Assembly (NCBI GenBank): GCA_021841725.1
Contig: JAKCEC010000006.1
Coordinates: forward strand, 1 to 19,286
Source of the DNA: Actinomycetes bacterium
GTDB taxonomy: Bacteria > Actinomycetota > Acidimicrobiia > Acidimicrobiales > RAAP-2
Direction: 5' to 3'
Length of the DNA: 19,286 bases
The position numbers and the translations under genes are program-made. Positions 1-5,927 of this stretch are shown here, one piece after another (positions within the stretch are counted from its first letter, which is position 1; every line of letters starts with the position of its first letter). The notes under the pieces are model-generated. The model was given only the letters and a program-made list of their open reading frames with translations, was not told the origin of the DNA and ran no database searches.

Positions 1-220
1 CCGGGTCGATTCCCAACACGCGGACGTCTCCCCCGTCGCGGCGACGAAAGCCCTCGAGGATCTCCACGCAACTGGTCTTGCCCGCGCCGTTGGGACCCAA
101 CAGGGCGAAGATCTCACCCTCAAAGATCTCGAGGTCCACTCCCCGTAAGGCAACGTTCTTCGCGTAACTCTTCGTTAGGGAGGTGACCGAAATCGCCACT
201 CCGGATCTGGGGGAATCCAT
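1..220 (-). CDS. ABC transporter ATP-binding protein, N-terminal part (cut by window edge)
   Basis: The reverse strand from ATG at 220 reads an ABC ATPase N-terminus. Residues 1-20 lead into the first strand, then an aromatic A-loop residue (Tyr in TKSYAKN), LRGVDLEIFEGEIFALLGP, and a full Walker A motif (GPNGAGKTS) followed by CVEILEGF and a GDVRVLGIDP turn. This is the layout of export-type or drug-resistance ATPases (DrrA/CcmA/YadG-like), which hydrolyse ATP at the membrane to drive a partner permease. The Q-loop, signature and Walker B lie outside the window, so substrate and completeness cannot be judged. The gene is divergent from a PadR regulator 24 bp away, a common pairing in which PadR controls an efflux pump. 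It has no Shine-Dalgarno sequence but a good promoter with the start 7 nt after the -10 box, so it is probably leaderless. Confidence 0.9.
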   Translation of the reverse strand, partial: MDSPRSGVAISVTSLTKSYAKNVALRGVDLEIFEGEIFALLGPNGAGKTSCVEILEGFRRRDGGDVRVLGIDP

Positions 221-256
221 GCGCTCGAAGGTACACTGTCCATTGTGGATAGTCAA
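221..256 (-). promoter_or_regulatory. Promoter of the ABC ATPase gene (leaderless type)
   Basis: On the minus strand TTGACT (256-251) is followed by a 17-bp spacer and TACCTT (233-228), then 7 nt to the ATG at 220. Spacing and -35 quality are good. The -35 box lies inside the first codons of the divergent padR gene. The -10 box shares the GTAC core with the opposing padR -10 box (TACACT, 232-237), so the two promoters probably cannot be occupied together. Read by eye; no transcript data. Confidence 0.6.
232..244 (+). promoter_or_regulatory. -10 element of the PadR gene (leaderless type)
   Basis: TACACT at 232-237 is followed by 7 nt and the GTG start at 245, the spacing expected when transcription begins at the start codon. 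No recognisable -35 box lies 16-18 bp upstream (209-214 is G-rich), and no Shine-Dalgarno sequence fits in the 24-bp gap. The box overlaps the -10 box of the divergent ABC gene, so a PadR dimer bound here could regulate both genes. Confidence 0.45.
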
Positions 257-808
257 GAACCGTTGAACGCGACGGCGGCGGCCATGCTCGGACTGCTGAC
301 GCAGATCGGACCCGTGAACGGCAACGGCCTCTCCCAACGCGCCGAGGTGCTCATCGGTGACTATTGGACGCTCACGCGTAGTCAGGTGTACCGAGAGTTA
401 CAGGCCCTCGAACATCGGGGCTACCTGCACGCGGGTCCGTTGGGTCCACGCTCGAGTCGCCAGTTCACCGTCACCGACGCGGGACACCGCGCGTTCCGCC
501 AGTGGCTCGACGCGGGACCCGCGGCCGAAGTCATTCGCTTTCCGATGCTGCTCACCATCCGCTTCGCGCGCGATCTCGAGCCCGCGCGACTGCGCCAACT
601 TCTCGAAGAGTTCCGCGCGCTGCACCACGCCAAACTCGAGTACTACACGCAGCTCGAAGCGGACATGGTCGCCGCCGCGAACGACCCCTTCGAAGTGGCG
701 ACGGTGCACTTCGGACGCCTCTTTGAGTCCGCGGTCGCCACGTGGTTGGCCGACCTGCCATCCTTCGTACCCGCCGTCCTCGTCGACCGCGACACGTCGA
801 CGTCGTAG
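245..808 (+). CDS. PadR family transcriptional regulator
   Basis: This 187-residue protein has the PadR layout. An N-terminal winged helix-turn-helix (about residues 12-85) carries the family pattern AMLGLLTQIGPVNGNGL, then LTRSQVYRELQALEHRGYL and a wing GPRSSRQFTVTDAGHRAFRQWLD. A C-terminal helical part (about 95-175, PadR C-terminal/Vir_act_alpha_C type) serves for dimerisation. The usual Tyr in 'G-Y-x-L' is Asn (GNGL). GTG at 245 is chosen because it sits 7 nt after TACACT and there is no room for a ribosome site. PadR proteins are mostly ligand-responsive repressors of neighbouring efflux or stress genes. The divergent ABC ATPase 24 bp away is the obvious target (inference). Confidence 0.88.
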   Translation: MDSQEPLNATAAAMLGLLTQIGPVNGNGLSQRAEVLIGDYWTLTRSQVYRELQALEHRGYLHAGPLGPRSSRQFTVTDAGHRAFRQWLDAGPAAEVIRFPMLLTIRFARDLEPARLRQLLEEFRALHHAKLEYYTQLEADMVAAANDPFEVATVHFGRLFESAVATWLADLPSFVPAVLVDRDTSTS

Positions 809-902
809 CCGCCGTCTCGAGCGTCGCCGGTCGTCACGCGTCGCGGGGGTCCGTCACTGGGGAGGAGTCGTGGTCGCCCCCGACGAAGACCTTGAGGGCG
901 AC

Positions 903-929
903 ACCCCCGGCTCAAGGACGTCCGGGGGT
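903..929 (+). terminator. Possible terminator of the padR transcript
   Basis: A perfect 8-bp GC-rich stem, ACCCCCGG (903-910) and CCGGGGGT (922-929), encloses an 11-nt loop about 95 nt after the padR stop. It is followed by a pyrimidine-rich but not pure T tract (TATTTCTTCATCTTCTC). The weak U tract leaves it uncertain. Confidence 0.4.
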
Positions 930-1135
930 CGAATATGACTATTTCTTCATCTTCTCTGCACAATCATGCAGAAAGACGGCCCCACCTGGGGTTTAGCCGG
1001 GCTCGAATCGGGTCATCCTCGGCGAGCGATGAAAATATCTGCCAAATTTTTTAGTCGCATCATCATCCCTGATCAACGGGCACTACTGTGACCGCCTGCG
1101 GCCTTCCGGTGCTCCCTTTTTTCACGCGGAGGTCG

Positions 1136-1161
1136 TAGAATGGTCACGCAGTAGATACTGC
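1136..1161 (+). promoter_or_regulatory. Candidate promoter and 5' hairpin of the rpf-like gene
   Basis: TAGAAT (1136-1141) is a good -10 match but has no clear -35 partner. Initiation about 7 nt later would put the palindrome formed by GCAGT (1148-1152) and ACTGC (1157-1161) at the extreme 5' end of the mRNA, where it could stabilise the transcript. The resulting leader would be about 155 nt. Confidence 0.3.
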
Positions 1162-1303
1162 TTCGTTGTTCGTGCGCTTTTACTCAGCGCGAGCGACCCG
1201 ACGACCCGCGATGGGTGACCAGAAACGAACCACGCTTCGTGACGCACGTGCTGCCCCAGGGCCGACTCGCGTACCGACGCGCGGTGTCGAACAGGAGAAT
1301 GAC

Positions 1304-1762
1304 ATGCGACGTATATTGCTGACTCTGGCGGTGGCGCTCTTCAGCGTGACCGCCCCCGTCTCGCCCGCGACCGCGGCCGACGTGCGCCACAGCCCCGCGC
1401 GGCACCCGGGTCCCAGTCCGCGGGTCCTCGCGATTGAACAGCTCCAGGATCACCGCCAACGGCTCCAGTCCGAGGCCACCACGGCCCTGGGCGTGTTCGC
1501 GACGCGCCTGCACCTCACCCTGCAACAGATGATGGACAAGTGGCAGCGCGTCGCCGTCTGTGAAGTCGATGGCCGATGGAACATGGTCGGCCCGATCTAC
1601 TCAGGTATTGGATTCTTGAACATCAATTGGATCCACTTCGGGGGCACCCACTTCGGAGCGCGCGCGGGCGACGCGACCCCCGTGCAACAAGTACTCGTCG
1701 CGATGCGCATCACGCAGACGTGGATTCCCGATCAGTACGGTTGCTCCCCGCTGGGCTGGTGA
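1304..1762 (+). CDS. Secreted Rpf-like transglycosylase (resuscitation-promoting factor family)
   Basis: This 152-residue exported protein probably cuts peptidoglycan glycan strands. Residues 1-25 form a signal peptide (MRR, hydrophobic core, likely cleavage after ATAA). A short charged linker leads to an Rpf-type domain at about 78-140: WQRVAVCEVDGRW, then GPIYSGIGFLNINWIHFGG and ATPVQQVLVAMRIT. Glu87, right after Cys86, lies at the catalytic Glu position of the family motif CESGGNW. ATG 1304 is chosen over an upstream in-frame start because AGGAG (1293-1297) sits 6 nt before it and the signal peptide starts there. Odd points are the degenerate motif (CEVDGRW) and the lack of LysM, G5 or other wall-binding domains. 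Family assignment is good; which Rpf subtype is unknown. It converges on the methyltransferase with a 10-bp gap. Confidence 0.82.
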   Translation: MRRILLTLAVALFSVTAPVSPATAADVRHSPARHPGPSPRVLAIEQLQDHRQRLQSEATTALGVFATRLHLTLQQMMDKWQRVAVCEVDGRWNMVGPIYSGIGFLNINWIHFGGTHFGARAGDATPVQQVLVAMRITQTWIPDQYGCSPLGW

Positions 1763-1772
1763 TGACCCGGAC

Positions 1773-2576
1773 TCAACGACGCGCGAGCACCTCAAAGTTC
1801 GGAATCACGAAAATGGCCGCGCGGTGGCGCGACCACTCGCGAAACGCGTGCGCGATCGCCTCAAGCTCCTCGGGCGTCGTGAGGGAGTAGTCGAGGGCTT
1901 GGCGCGCGAAGTCGCTGTGCACCACCCGTTCCGCCCACAGGCCACCCCACCACTCGCACTCCTCGGGGGACTCGAAGGTCCAATTCGACGTCGTCACGGT
2001 CAGGTCATCGAATCCCGCCGCGAGGACCCACGCTTTCAGGTGTCGACCGCCGTCGGCCTCGGCCCCGTTGGCGCGCGTCACGCGATGGTAGAGATCGAGC
2101 CACCGATCGAGGACGGGGTCGCCGGGCGACCAGATGAAGCCGCCGTAGTCGGCGTCGCGCGCCGCGAGGAGACCGCCGACTTTGAGCACCCGTCGCATTT
2201 CGCGCAACGCGCCCACGGGATCGCTCAAGTGTTGGAGGACCTGATGGACGTAGACCACGTCAAAGTGTCCGTCCTCGAAGGGCAACGCGGTGACGTCGGC
2301 CACGCGAAAGTGAAGATTGCGGTGTTGGTCGACGGGGTAATCGTGCGCGGCGCGCGCCACCACGTCGGCGGAGCGGTCAATGCCCGTGACGGTACCGTGC
2401 GCCACTCGCGCGGCGAGGTCCGCGGTGATGTTGCCCGGCCCACACCCCACGTCGAGCACCGTCGAGCTCTCCCCGAGCAGGGGCAGCAGGAACCCCGCCG
2501 AATTCTCGGCGGTGCGCCACAGGTGACTACGCAGGACCGACTCGTGGTGTCCGTGGGTGTATTGCTCGTTACTCAT
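1773..2576 (-). CDS. Class I SAM-dependent methyltransferase
   Basis: This 267-residue soluble Rossmann-fold methyltransferase of the Methyltransf_11/25 (UbiE-like) type has motif I VLDVGCGPGNIT at 40-51 and the acidic ribose-binding residue in GIDRS (Asp67). The RVADVTALPFEDGHFDVVYVHQVLQHL stretch that follows is the motif II region, and MRRVLKVGGLLAARDADYGGF is motif III. The C-terminal third (Trp-rich, WTFESPEECEWWGGLWAERV) resembles actinobacterial orphan methyltransferases. Substrate is unknown; small molecules or lipids are likelier than nucleic acid. An in-frame GTG lies one codon upstream (2579), but ATG 2576 fits better: TAGTGT (2588-2583) lies 6 nt before it and there is no ribosome site. 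No pathway partner is adjacent. Confidence 0.85.
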   Translation of the reverse strand: MSNEQYTHGHHESVLRSHLWRTAENSAGFLLPLLGESSTVLDVGCGPGNITADLAARVAHGTVTGIDRSADVVARAAHDYPVDQHRNLHFRVADVTALPFEDGHFDVVYVHQVLQHLSDPVGALREMRRVLKVGGLLAARDADYGGFIWSPGDPVLDRWLDLYHRVTRANGAEADGGRHLKAWVLAAGFDDLTVTTSNWTFESPEECEWWGGLWAERVVHSDFARQALDYSLTTPEELEAIAHAFREWSRHRAAIFVIPNFEVLARR

Positions 2577-2588
2577 CACGCCACACTA
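2577..2588 (-). promoter_or_regulatory. -10 element of the methyltransferase gene (leaderless type)
   Basis: TAGTGT (2588-2583 on the minus strand) is followed by 6 nt and ATG. No good -35 box is seen 16-18 bp upstream. The spacing matches the other leaderless starts in the window. Confidence 0.4.
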
Positions 2589-2788
2589 AGCAACGACGCC
2601 GACCGACGCCACCACGCGCCGGCGAGACGTGTCGCGATGACGCCTCATCTCATCATTTTCACAACCTCACCTCATCGCCGCCGGCGTCGTCCCATTACGC
2701 TGGATGATGCACCCGTCGGGCGCGACCGACGACCACGCCCGAGGGCGCTCGATGAGCCGAGTGTCCACCCGCCCACGGAGGAATACCC

Positions 2789-3211
2789 ATGAAGTGGCCC
2801 AAACCACAACGTCGAGTGAGCCGTTTCCTGCACTGGATCGGCGAACTCACGTCACGCACCAGTGCCGCAGTAGTGGCCTTCCTCGCGGTGCTCGTCTTCG
2901 CCCTCGTCCTCGCCCTCGACGGCTTTCCCCCCAACTGGGAGGCGGGCTTCTCCGCCGCGAGCGCCGCGGTGACGTTGGTGATGCTCTTCGTCATCCAGCA
3001 CACGCAGAGTCGACACCAGTTGGCGCTGCAGCTCAAATTGGACGAACTCATTCGTACGTCACCGGCGGCCGACGACCAGCTCGTCCGCATCGAAGCCGCC
3101 GACGTCGAAGAACTCGACGAACGCGCACGCGAGCAACAGATCCTTCACGAATCGCTCCGTGAGGGCGACGCACTCGAAATCGTCGAGTTCAATCGCCCCC
3201 TGTCGGAGTAG
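2789..3211 (+). CDS. Low-affinity iron permease family small membrane protein
   Basis: This 140-residue protein fits the 'low affinity iron permease' family (PF04120), whose biochemical role in bacteria is not well established. Two membrane segments are visible, about residues 25-45 (SAAVVAFLAVLVFALVLALDG) and 55-70 (SAASAAVTLVMLFVIQ). They are followed by the family signature HTQSRHQLALQLKLDELIR and an acidic, soluble C-terminal tail (EAADVEELDERAREQQ). The short basic N-terminus faces the cytosol by the positive-inside rule. ATG 2789 has a strong ribosome site, GGAGGA (2777-2782), 6 nt upstream. A weak -10 (TACGCT, 2696-2701) lies farther upstream. The gene appears monocistronic. Iron transport should not be assumed from the family name. 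Confidence 0.8.
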   Translation: MKWPKPQRRVSRFLHWIGELTSRTSAAVVAFLAVLVFALVLALDGFPPNWEAGFSAASAAVTLVMLFVIQHTQSRHQLALQLKLDELIRTSPAADDQLVRIEAADVEELDERAREQQILHESLREGDALEIVEFNRPLSE

Positions 3212-3345
3212 GGCGCGCCGTCCGCACTCCGATCTGACCCCGTAAGGATCCTCGACGATCCCTCTGGGGCGACGCCCCGACGCGAAGAAGTTCATTCCTG
3301 CGCGTACCCCGGGCTCCGCGAAGCGAACACCCACGTCGCACTCGG

Positions 3346-3351
3346 TAGAGT
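3346..3351 (+). promoter_or_regulatory. Possible -10 element of the prpF-like gene
   Basis: TAGAGT lies 24 nt before the ATG at 3376. The -35 region is poor, so this is a low-confidence reading. Confidence 0.25.
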
Positions 3352-3375
3352 CGGGCGCAGCGGAGTCTTTCTGCG

Positions 3376-4548
3376 ATGAGGGGGGCAGCCGTGGTCCAAG
3401 TAGCGATTCCCGCGGTCTTCATGCGTGGCGGCACGAGTAAGGGCCTGCTCCTGCACGCCCGGGACCTGCCCCTCGACCGCGACGAGTGGACGACACTCCT
3501 GTGCGGCGCGATGGGTTCGCCCGACCCCTACGGCCGTCAACTCGACGGAATGGGCGGCGGCGTCTCGTCCTTGTCCAAAGTCTGCGTCATCGGAGAACCA
3601 ACTCGACCCGACGCCGACCTTGACTACACGTTCGTCCAGGTCATGATCGCCGAGGGCCGTCTCGACTTTCGCACCAACTGCGGCAATATGAGCGCCGCGG
3701 TCGGCCCCTTCGCCGTAGACGAAGGCCTCGTGAGCGCGGACGGCGAACGGTGCGTCGTGCGCATCCACAACACCAACACGGGCAAGATCATTCGCTCCAC
3801 CTTCGGCGTCGACGTGGAAAGTGGACGCGCGCGCTACGACGGGGACTTCCTCATTCCGGGTGTCGCCACCCGCGGCGCCCCCGTCCATCTCGACTTCCTC
3901 GATCCGGGCGGGGCGAGCACGGGCCGCCTGTTGCCCACCGGCGTCAGCCAGGACACGATCGACGTGGCGACGCGCGGTCCGGTGACGGTCTCCCTGATCG
4001 ACGCGGCCAACGCCGCCGTCTTCGTGCACGCTTCCTCCGTGGGTCTCAGTGGGGTCGAACTTCCCGCCCAACTGGAGGAGGATCGCGGGTCCCTCGCACT
4101 CCTCGAAGGTCTGCGCCGCCAGGCGTCGGTGCGCATGGGCCTCGCGGGTGACCTCGCGGGTGCGGCGCGCATCACGGGCGTGCCGTTCGTGTGCCTCGTC
4201 ACCGAGGCCACCGAGTCGATCACCCTCTCCGGGGAGTTGATCCCGGCCACGAACGCGGACCTCGTCATTCGCGTCATCTCCCACACCCAACCGCACCGGG
4301 CGATGCCCTTGACGATCGCCCTGTGCACCGCGGTGGCGGCGCGAATCAGCGGATCCGTCGTCGCCGACGCGCTCTCGCACGCCGCGGCCTCGCCGCCGAC
4401 GGGCCCACTGCGCCTGGCGACACCCTCGGGGGTTCTGACGGTGGACGCGACCGTCACCGAGCGCGACGACACCTGGGTGGCGACGTCGGGCAGCTTCGTA
4501 CGAACCGCCCGTCGACTCTTCGACGGACGCGTCTGGAGCCACCGCTGA
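3376..4548 (+). CDS. prpF: PrpF-family isomerase (aconitate / oxalomesaconate isomerase-like)
   Basis: A 390-residue PrpF-domain protein of the diaminopimelate-epimerase fold, made of two similar halves. Characterised members isomerise cis/trans-aconitate-type acids (PrpF, methylcitrate cycle) or tautomerise 4-oxalomesaconate. The hallmark N-terminus IPAVFMRGGTSKG is at 11-23. GGVSSLSKVCVIG (Lys68) and RTNCGNMSAAVGPFAV (Cys102) carry the Lys/Cys pair proposed for catalysis in this family. The C-terminal half has SHTQPHRAMPLTIALCTAVAARI. Start choice is open: ATG 3376 has GGAG 10 nt upstream, while in-frame GTG 3391 has a G-rich site 5 nt upstream and gives the usual short N-terminus. No acnD, prpC, prpB or aromatic-acid genes are adjacent, so the substrate cannot be deduced. 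It converges on ctaA with a 39-bp gap. Confidence 0.88.
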   Translation: MRGAAVVQVAIPAVFMRGGTSKGLLLHARDLPLDRDEWTTLLCGAMGSPDPYGRQLDGMGGGVSSLSKVCVIGEPTRPDADLDYTFVQVMIAEGRLDFRTNCGNMSAAVGPFAVDEGLVSADGERCVVRIHNTNTGKIIRSTFGVDVESGRARYDGDFLIPGVATRGAPVHLDFLDPGGASTGRLLPTGVSQDTIDVATRGPVTVSLIDAANAAVFVHASSVGLSGVELPAQLEEDRGSLALLEGLRRQASVRMGLAGDLAGAARITGVPFVCLVTEATESITLSGELIPATNADLVIRVISHTQPHRAMPLTIALCTAVAARISGSVVADALSHAAASPPTGPLRLATPSGVLTVDATVTERDDTWVATSGSFVRTARRLFDGRVWSHR

Positions 4549-4587
4549 GGATGTGAGGTCGGCCGTGCGCCGGCGGCGTGGCGTTCC

Positions 4588-5544
4588 TCAGCGGCGCGGA
4601 CGAGCGGCGTCGTGCGCTGGTGGCGTCGCCTCCCTCGCCGGCAACGGCGACTGCGCGCTCAGCGCGAACGCAGCCACCACGCTCGACCAGAGGAGTGACG
4701 CCACGGCGAGGTGGACGTCCGCAATCTCGGTGTGGCTACTCCACACCGCGCTCATCGCCCCCACCGCCACCTGCAGCGCGAGCACGAAGAGTGCCAGCGT
4801 GGCGAAACGCCCCACGCCCGGCGCGGCACCGGTACCTCGCCGCAGCCGCAGCAGGAACAGCACCACCACCACCGATCCGACCAGCACCAGGGAGCGGTGG
4901 GTCATCTGAATGACCACCACTCCGAATTGAGCCGAGGAATTCCCACACACCGGCCAGGCCGGACACGCGGACTGGGCGCCGGCGTTCACCACGACGGATC
5001 CCGAGATCACGATGACGTAGAGCGCCACCACCGCGGACCACCCGAGTCGCGTCGATCCTCGTCGTAGCGACCACGTGGCCTCGGGTCGGACGAAGGCGGC
5101 GACCGCGACGACCGTGACCACGCCGAGGAAGAGGGTGGCCGTCAACAGGTGCAACGCCACCGTGAAGGGCGCATTATTGGCGAACACCGTCAAAGCGCCC
5201 AAGAGGATCTGCACGATGATGATCACCACCGCGGCACGCGTCGGTGCCCGCAAGTGCGTGGCGCGCTCGTTGTGGCGCACGCTGAGCGCCAGCGCGACGA
5301 TGAGTCCCGTGACGATGGAGGCCAGGAGGCGATGCGACTCCTCCATCAGGGGATGGAAACTAGCGATCGATCCTTGAGATCCCGTGCACAGCGGCCACCC
5401 CTTGCAACCCATCCCTGAGTTGGTGACCCGAACCGCGCTACCGAGGACGATCAGGCCGAACGTCGACGCCCACGTCGCGATCGCCAAGATTCTCAACCAC
5501 GTGGTCGAGACTCCGCGGGCTCGCGTCGACTGAATTTTGGCCAT
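4588..5544 (-). CDS. ctaA: Heme A synthase (CtaA / COX15)
   Basis: This 318-residue membrane enzyme oxidises the C8 methyl of heme O to a formyl group, making heme A for aa3-type cytochrome oxidase. Eight hydrophobic segments form two four-helix halves. Four heme-ligand histidine candidates are present: His71 (in EESHR, with Glu68/69), His132 (ALHLL), His216 (MTHRS) and His278 (DVHLA). Two extracytoplasmic Cys pairs are seen: Cys47/Cys53 (GMGCKGWPLC) and Cys194/Cys200 (SACPAWPVC). ATG 5544 is chosen over the longer open frame to 5763 because the extra residues are Arg/Gly-rich and unlike the family, while GGGGGAA lies 4-5 nt before this ATG. The C-terminus is a short Pro/Ala/Arg tail. ctaB and oxidase genes are not in the window. 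Confidence 0.95.
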   Translation of the reverse strand: MAKIQSTRARGVSTTWLRILAIATWASTFGLIVLGSAVRVTNSGMGCKGWPLCTGSQGSIASFHPLMEESHRLLASIVTGLIVALALSVRHNERATHLRAPTRAAVVIIIVQILLGALTVFANNAPFTVALHLLTATLFLGVVTVVAVAAFVRPEATWSLRRGSTRLGWSAVVALYVIVISGSVVVNAGAQSACPAWPVCGNSSAQFGVVVIQMTHRSLVLVGSVVVVLFLLRLRRGTGAAPGVGRFATLALFVLALQVAVGAMSAVWSSHTEIADVHLAVASLLWSSVVAAFALSAQSPLPAREATPPAHDAARPRR

Positions 5545-5825
5545 GCGCTTCCCCCGACTCGTGGCGCGCCGCACCCGGCGCCGGCACGGCTCCAGTATGG
5601 ACAGACCCCGCCCAGTGACGACGCGCGGACCTAGGGTAGAAAGTCCCAGGCGCACCGACGATCCCGTGCGACACCCCGGGCGCGGACCGCCCCCGGTGAC
5701 GGTGTCACCAGCGTGGTCGCCCGCAGTGGCGCAGTGACTCTCCGGCGAGATGGGCCCTCTCAATGAGCGACGCCACGACGGTCGCTGCGGGTCCCCACGC
5801 GCCCCGGTACGGTCACGAAAGTAGA
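5545..5825. other. Intergenic region upstream of ctaA and pdhA
   Basis: This divergent gap carries the upstream region of ctaA (minus) and leads into the pdhA promoter (plus). A CATACT hexamer on the minus strand (near 5600) could be a ctaA -10, but I find no matching -35. No small gene, RNA gene or repeat is supported. The sequence is GC-rich until it turns AT-rich at about 5820. Confidence 0.4.
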
Positions 5826-5855
5826 TAGACTCGGAGTTTGTATCTCAAATATGAT
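5826..5855 (+). promoter_or_regulatory. Promoter of the pdhABC operon
   Basis: TAGACT (5826-5831), an 18-bp spacer and TATGAT (5850-5855) form the best sigma-70-like promoter on the plus strand of the window. Initiation would fall near 5862, giving a leader of about 66 nt with AAGGA (5917-5921) 6 nt before the pdhA ATG. Confidence 0.55.
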
Positions 5856-5892
5856 TAGCGACTTAGGGTCTAATCTCAAATACGAATTAGAC
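5842..5892. repeat. Operator-like repeats at the pdhA promoter
   Basis: ATCTCAAATA occurs at 5842-5851 and again at 5873-5882, 31 bp apart (about three helical turns), each followed by a near-copy of GAATTAG. The second copy lies inside a perfect 7-bp inverted repeat, GTCTAAT (5868-5874) and ATTAGAC (5886-5892), spacer 11. A second overlapping pair with the same 11-bp spacer is GATTAG (5853-5858) and CTAATC (5870-5875). They overlap the -10 box and the start of the transcript, positions typical of repressor sites. The regulator is unknown. Confidence 0.5.
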
Positions 5893-5927
5893 ACCGTGCA
5901 CCACGACATGACGTTGAAGGATTCCCC

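Larger units (their letters stand above)
809..1303 (+). other. Gene-free structured interval between padR and the rpf-like gene
   Basis: No convincing protein gene lies here; the open frames lack ribosome sites and family features. It holds three successive hairpins (903-929, 955-972, 980-991), an AT-rich patch near 1029-1056, a possible -10 box TAGAAT (1136-1141), and a presumed leader of about 155 nt. The leader begins with a palindrome (1148-1161) and contains a second small hairpin (ACGAA 1225-1229 / TTCGT 1236-1240). I looked for a tRNA around 985-1015 (GGGCTCGAATCGGGTC resembles a T-arm) but the arms do not pair. I also looked for a c-di-AMP (ydaO) riboswitch, common before rpf genes, and could not find its conserved core. 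Confidence 0.5.

Noticed and set aside
970..1020. tRNA-like T-arm (GGGCTCGAATCGGGTC)
   Set aside because: The arms flanking the TCGAATC do not pair and no acceptor or anticodon stem can be built around it.
1148..1303. c-di-AMP (ydaO) riboswitch before the rpf-like gene
   Set aside because: I could not find the conserved core segments by eye. A covariance-model scan would be decisive.
3292..4542. Long antisense open frame opposite prpF, and similar long antisense frames elsewhere
   Set aside because: The proteins are Arg/Gly/His-rich without family features and lie opposite genes with clear homology. This is expected in high-GC DNA.
5545..5763. 73-residue N-terminal extension of ctaA
   Set aside because: It is low-complexity Arg/Gly/Pro sequence unlike CtaA. 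The ATG at 5544 has a purine-rich ribosome site and begins the normal topology.
5810..5821. 12-mer CGGTCACGAAAG shared with 18971-18982
   Set aside because: A few shared 12-mers are expected by chance in 19 kb of skewed composition. The flanks do not match and the positions relative to genes differ.
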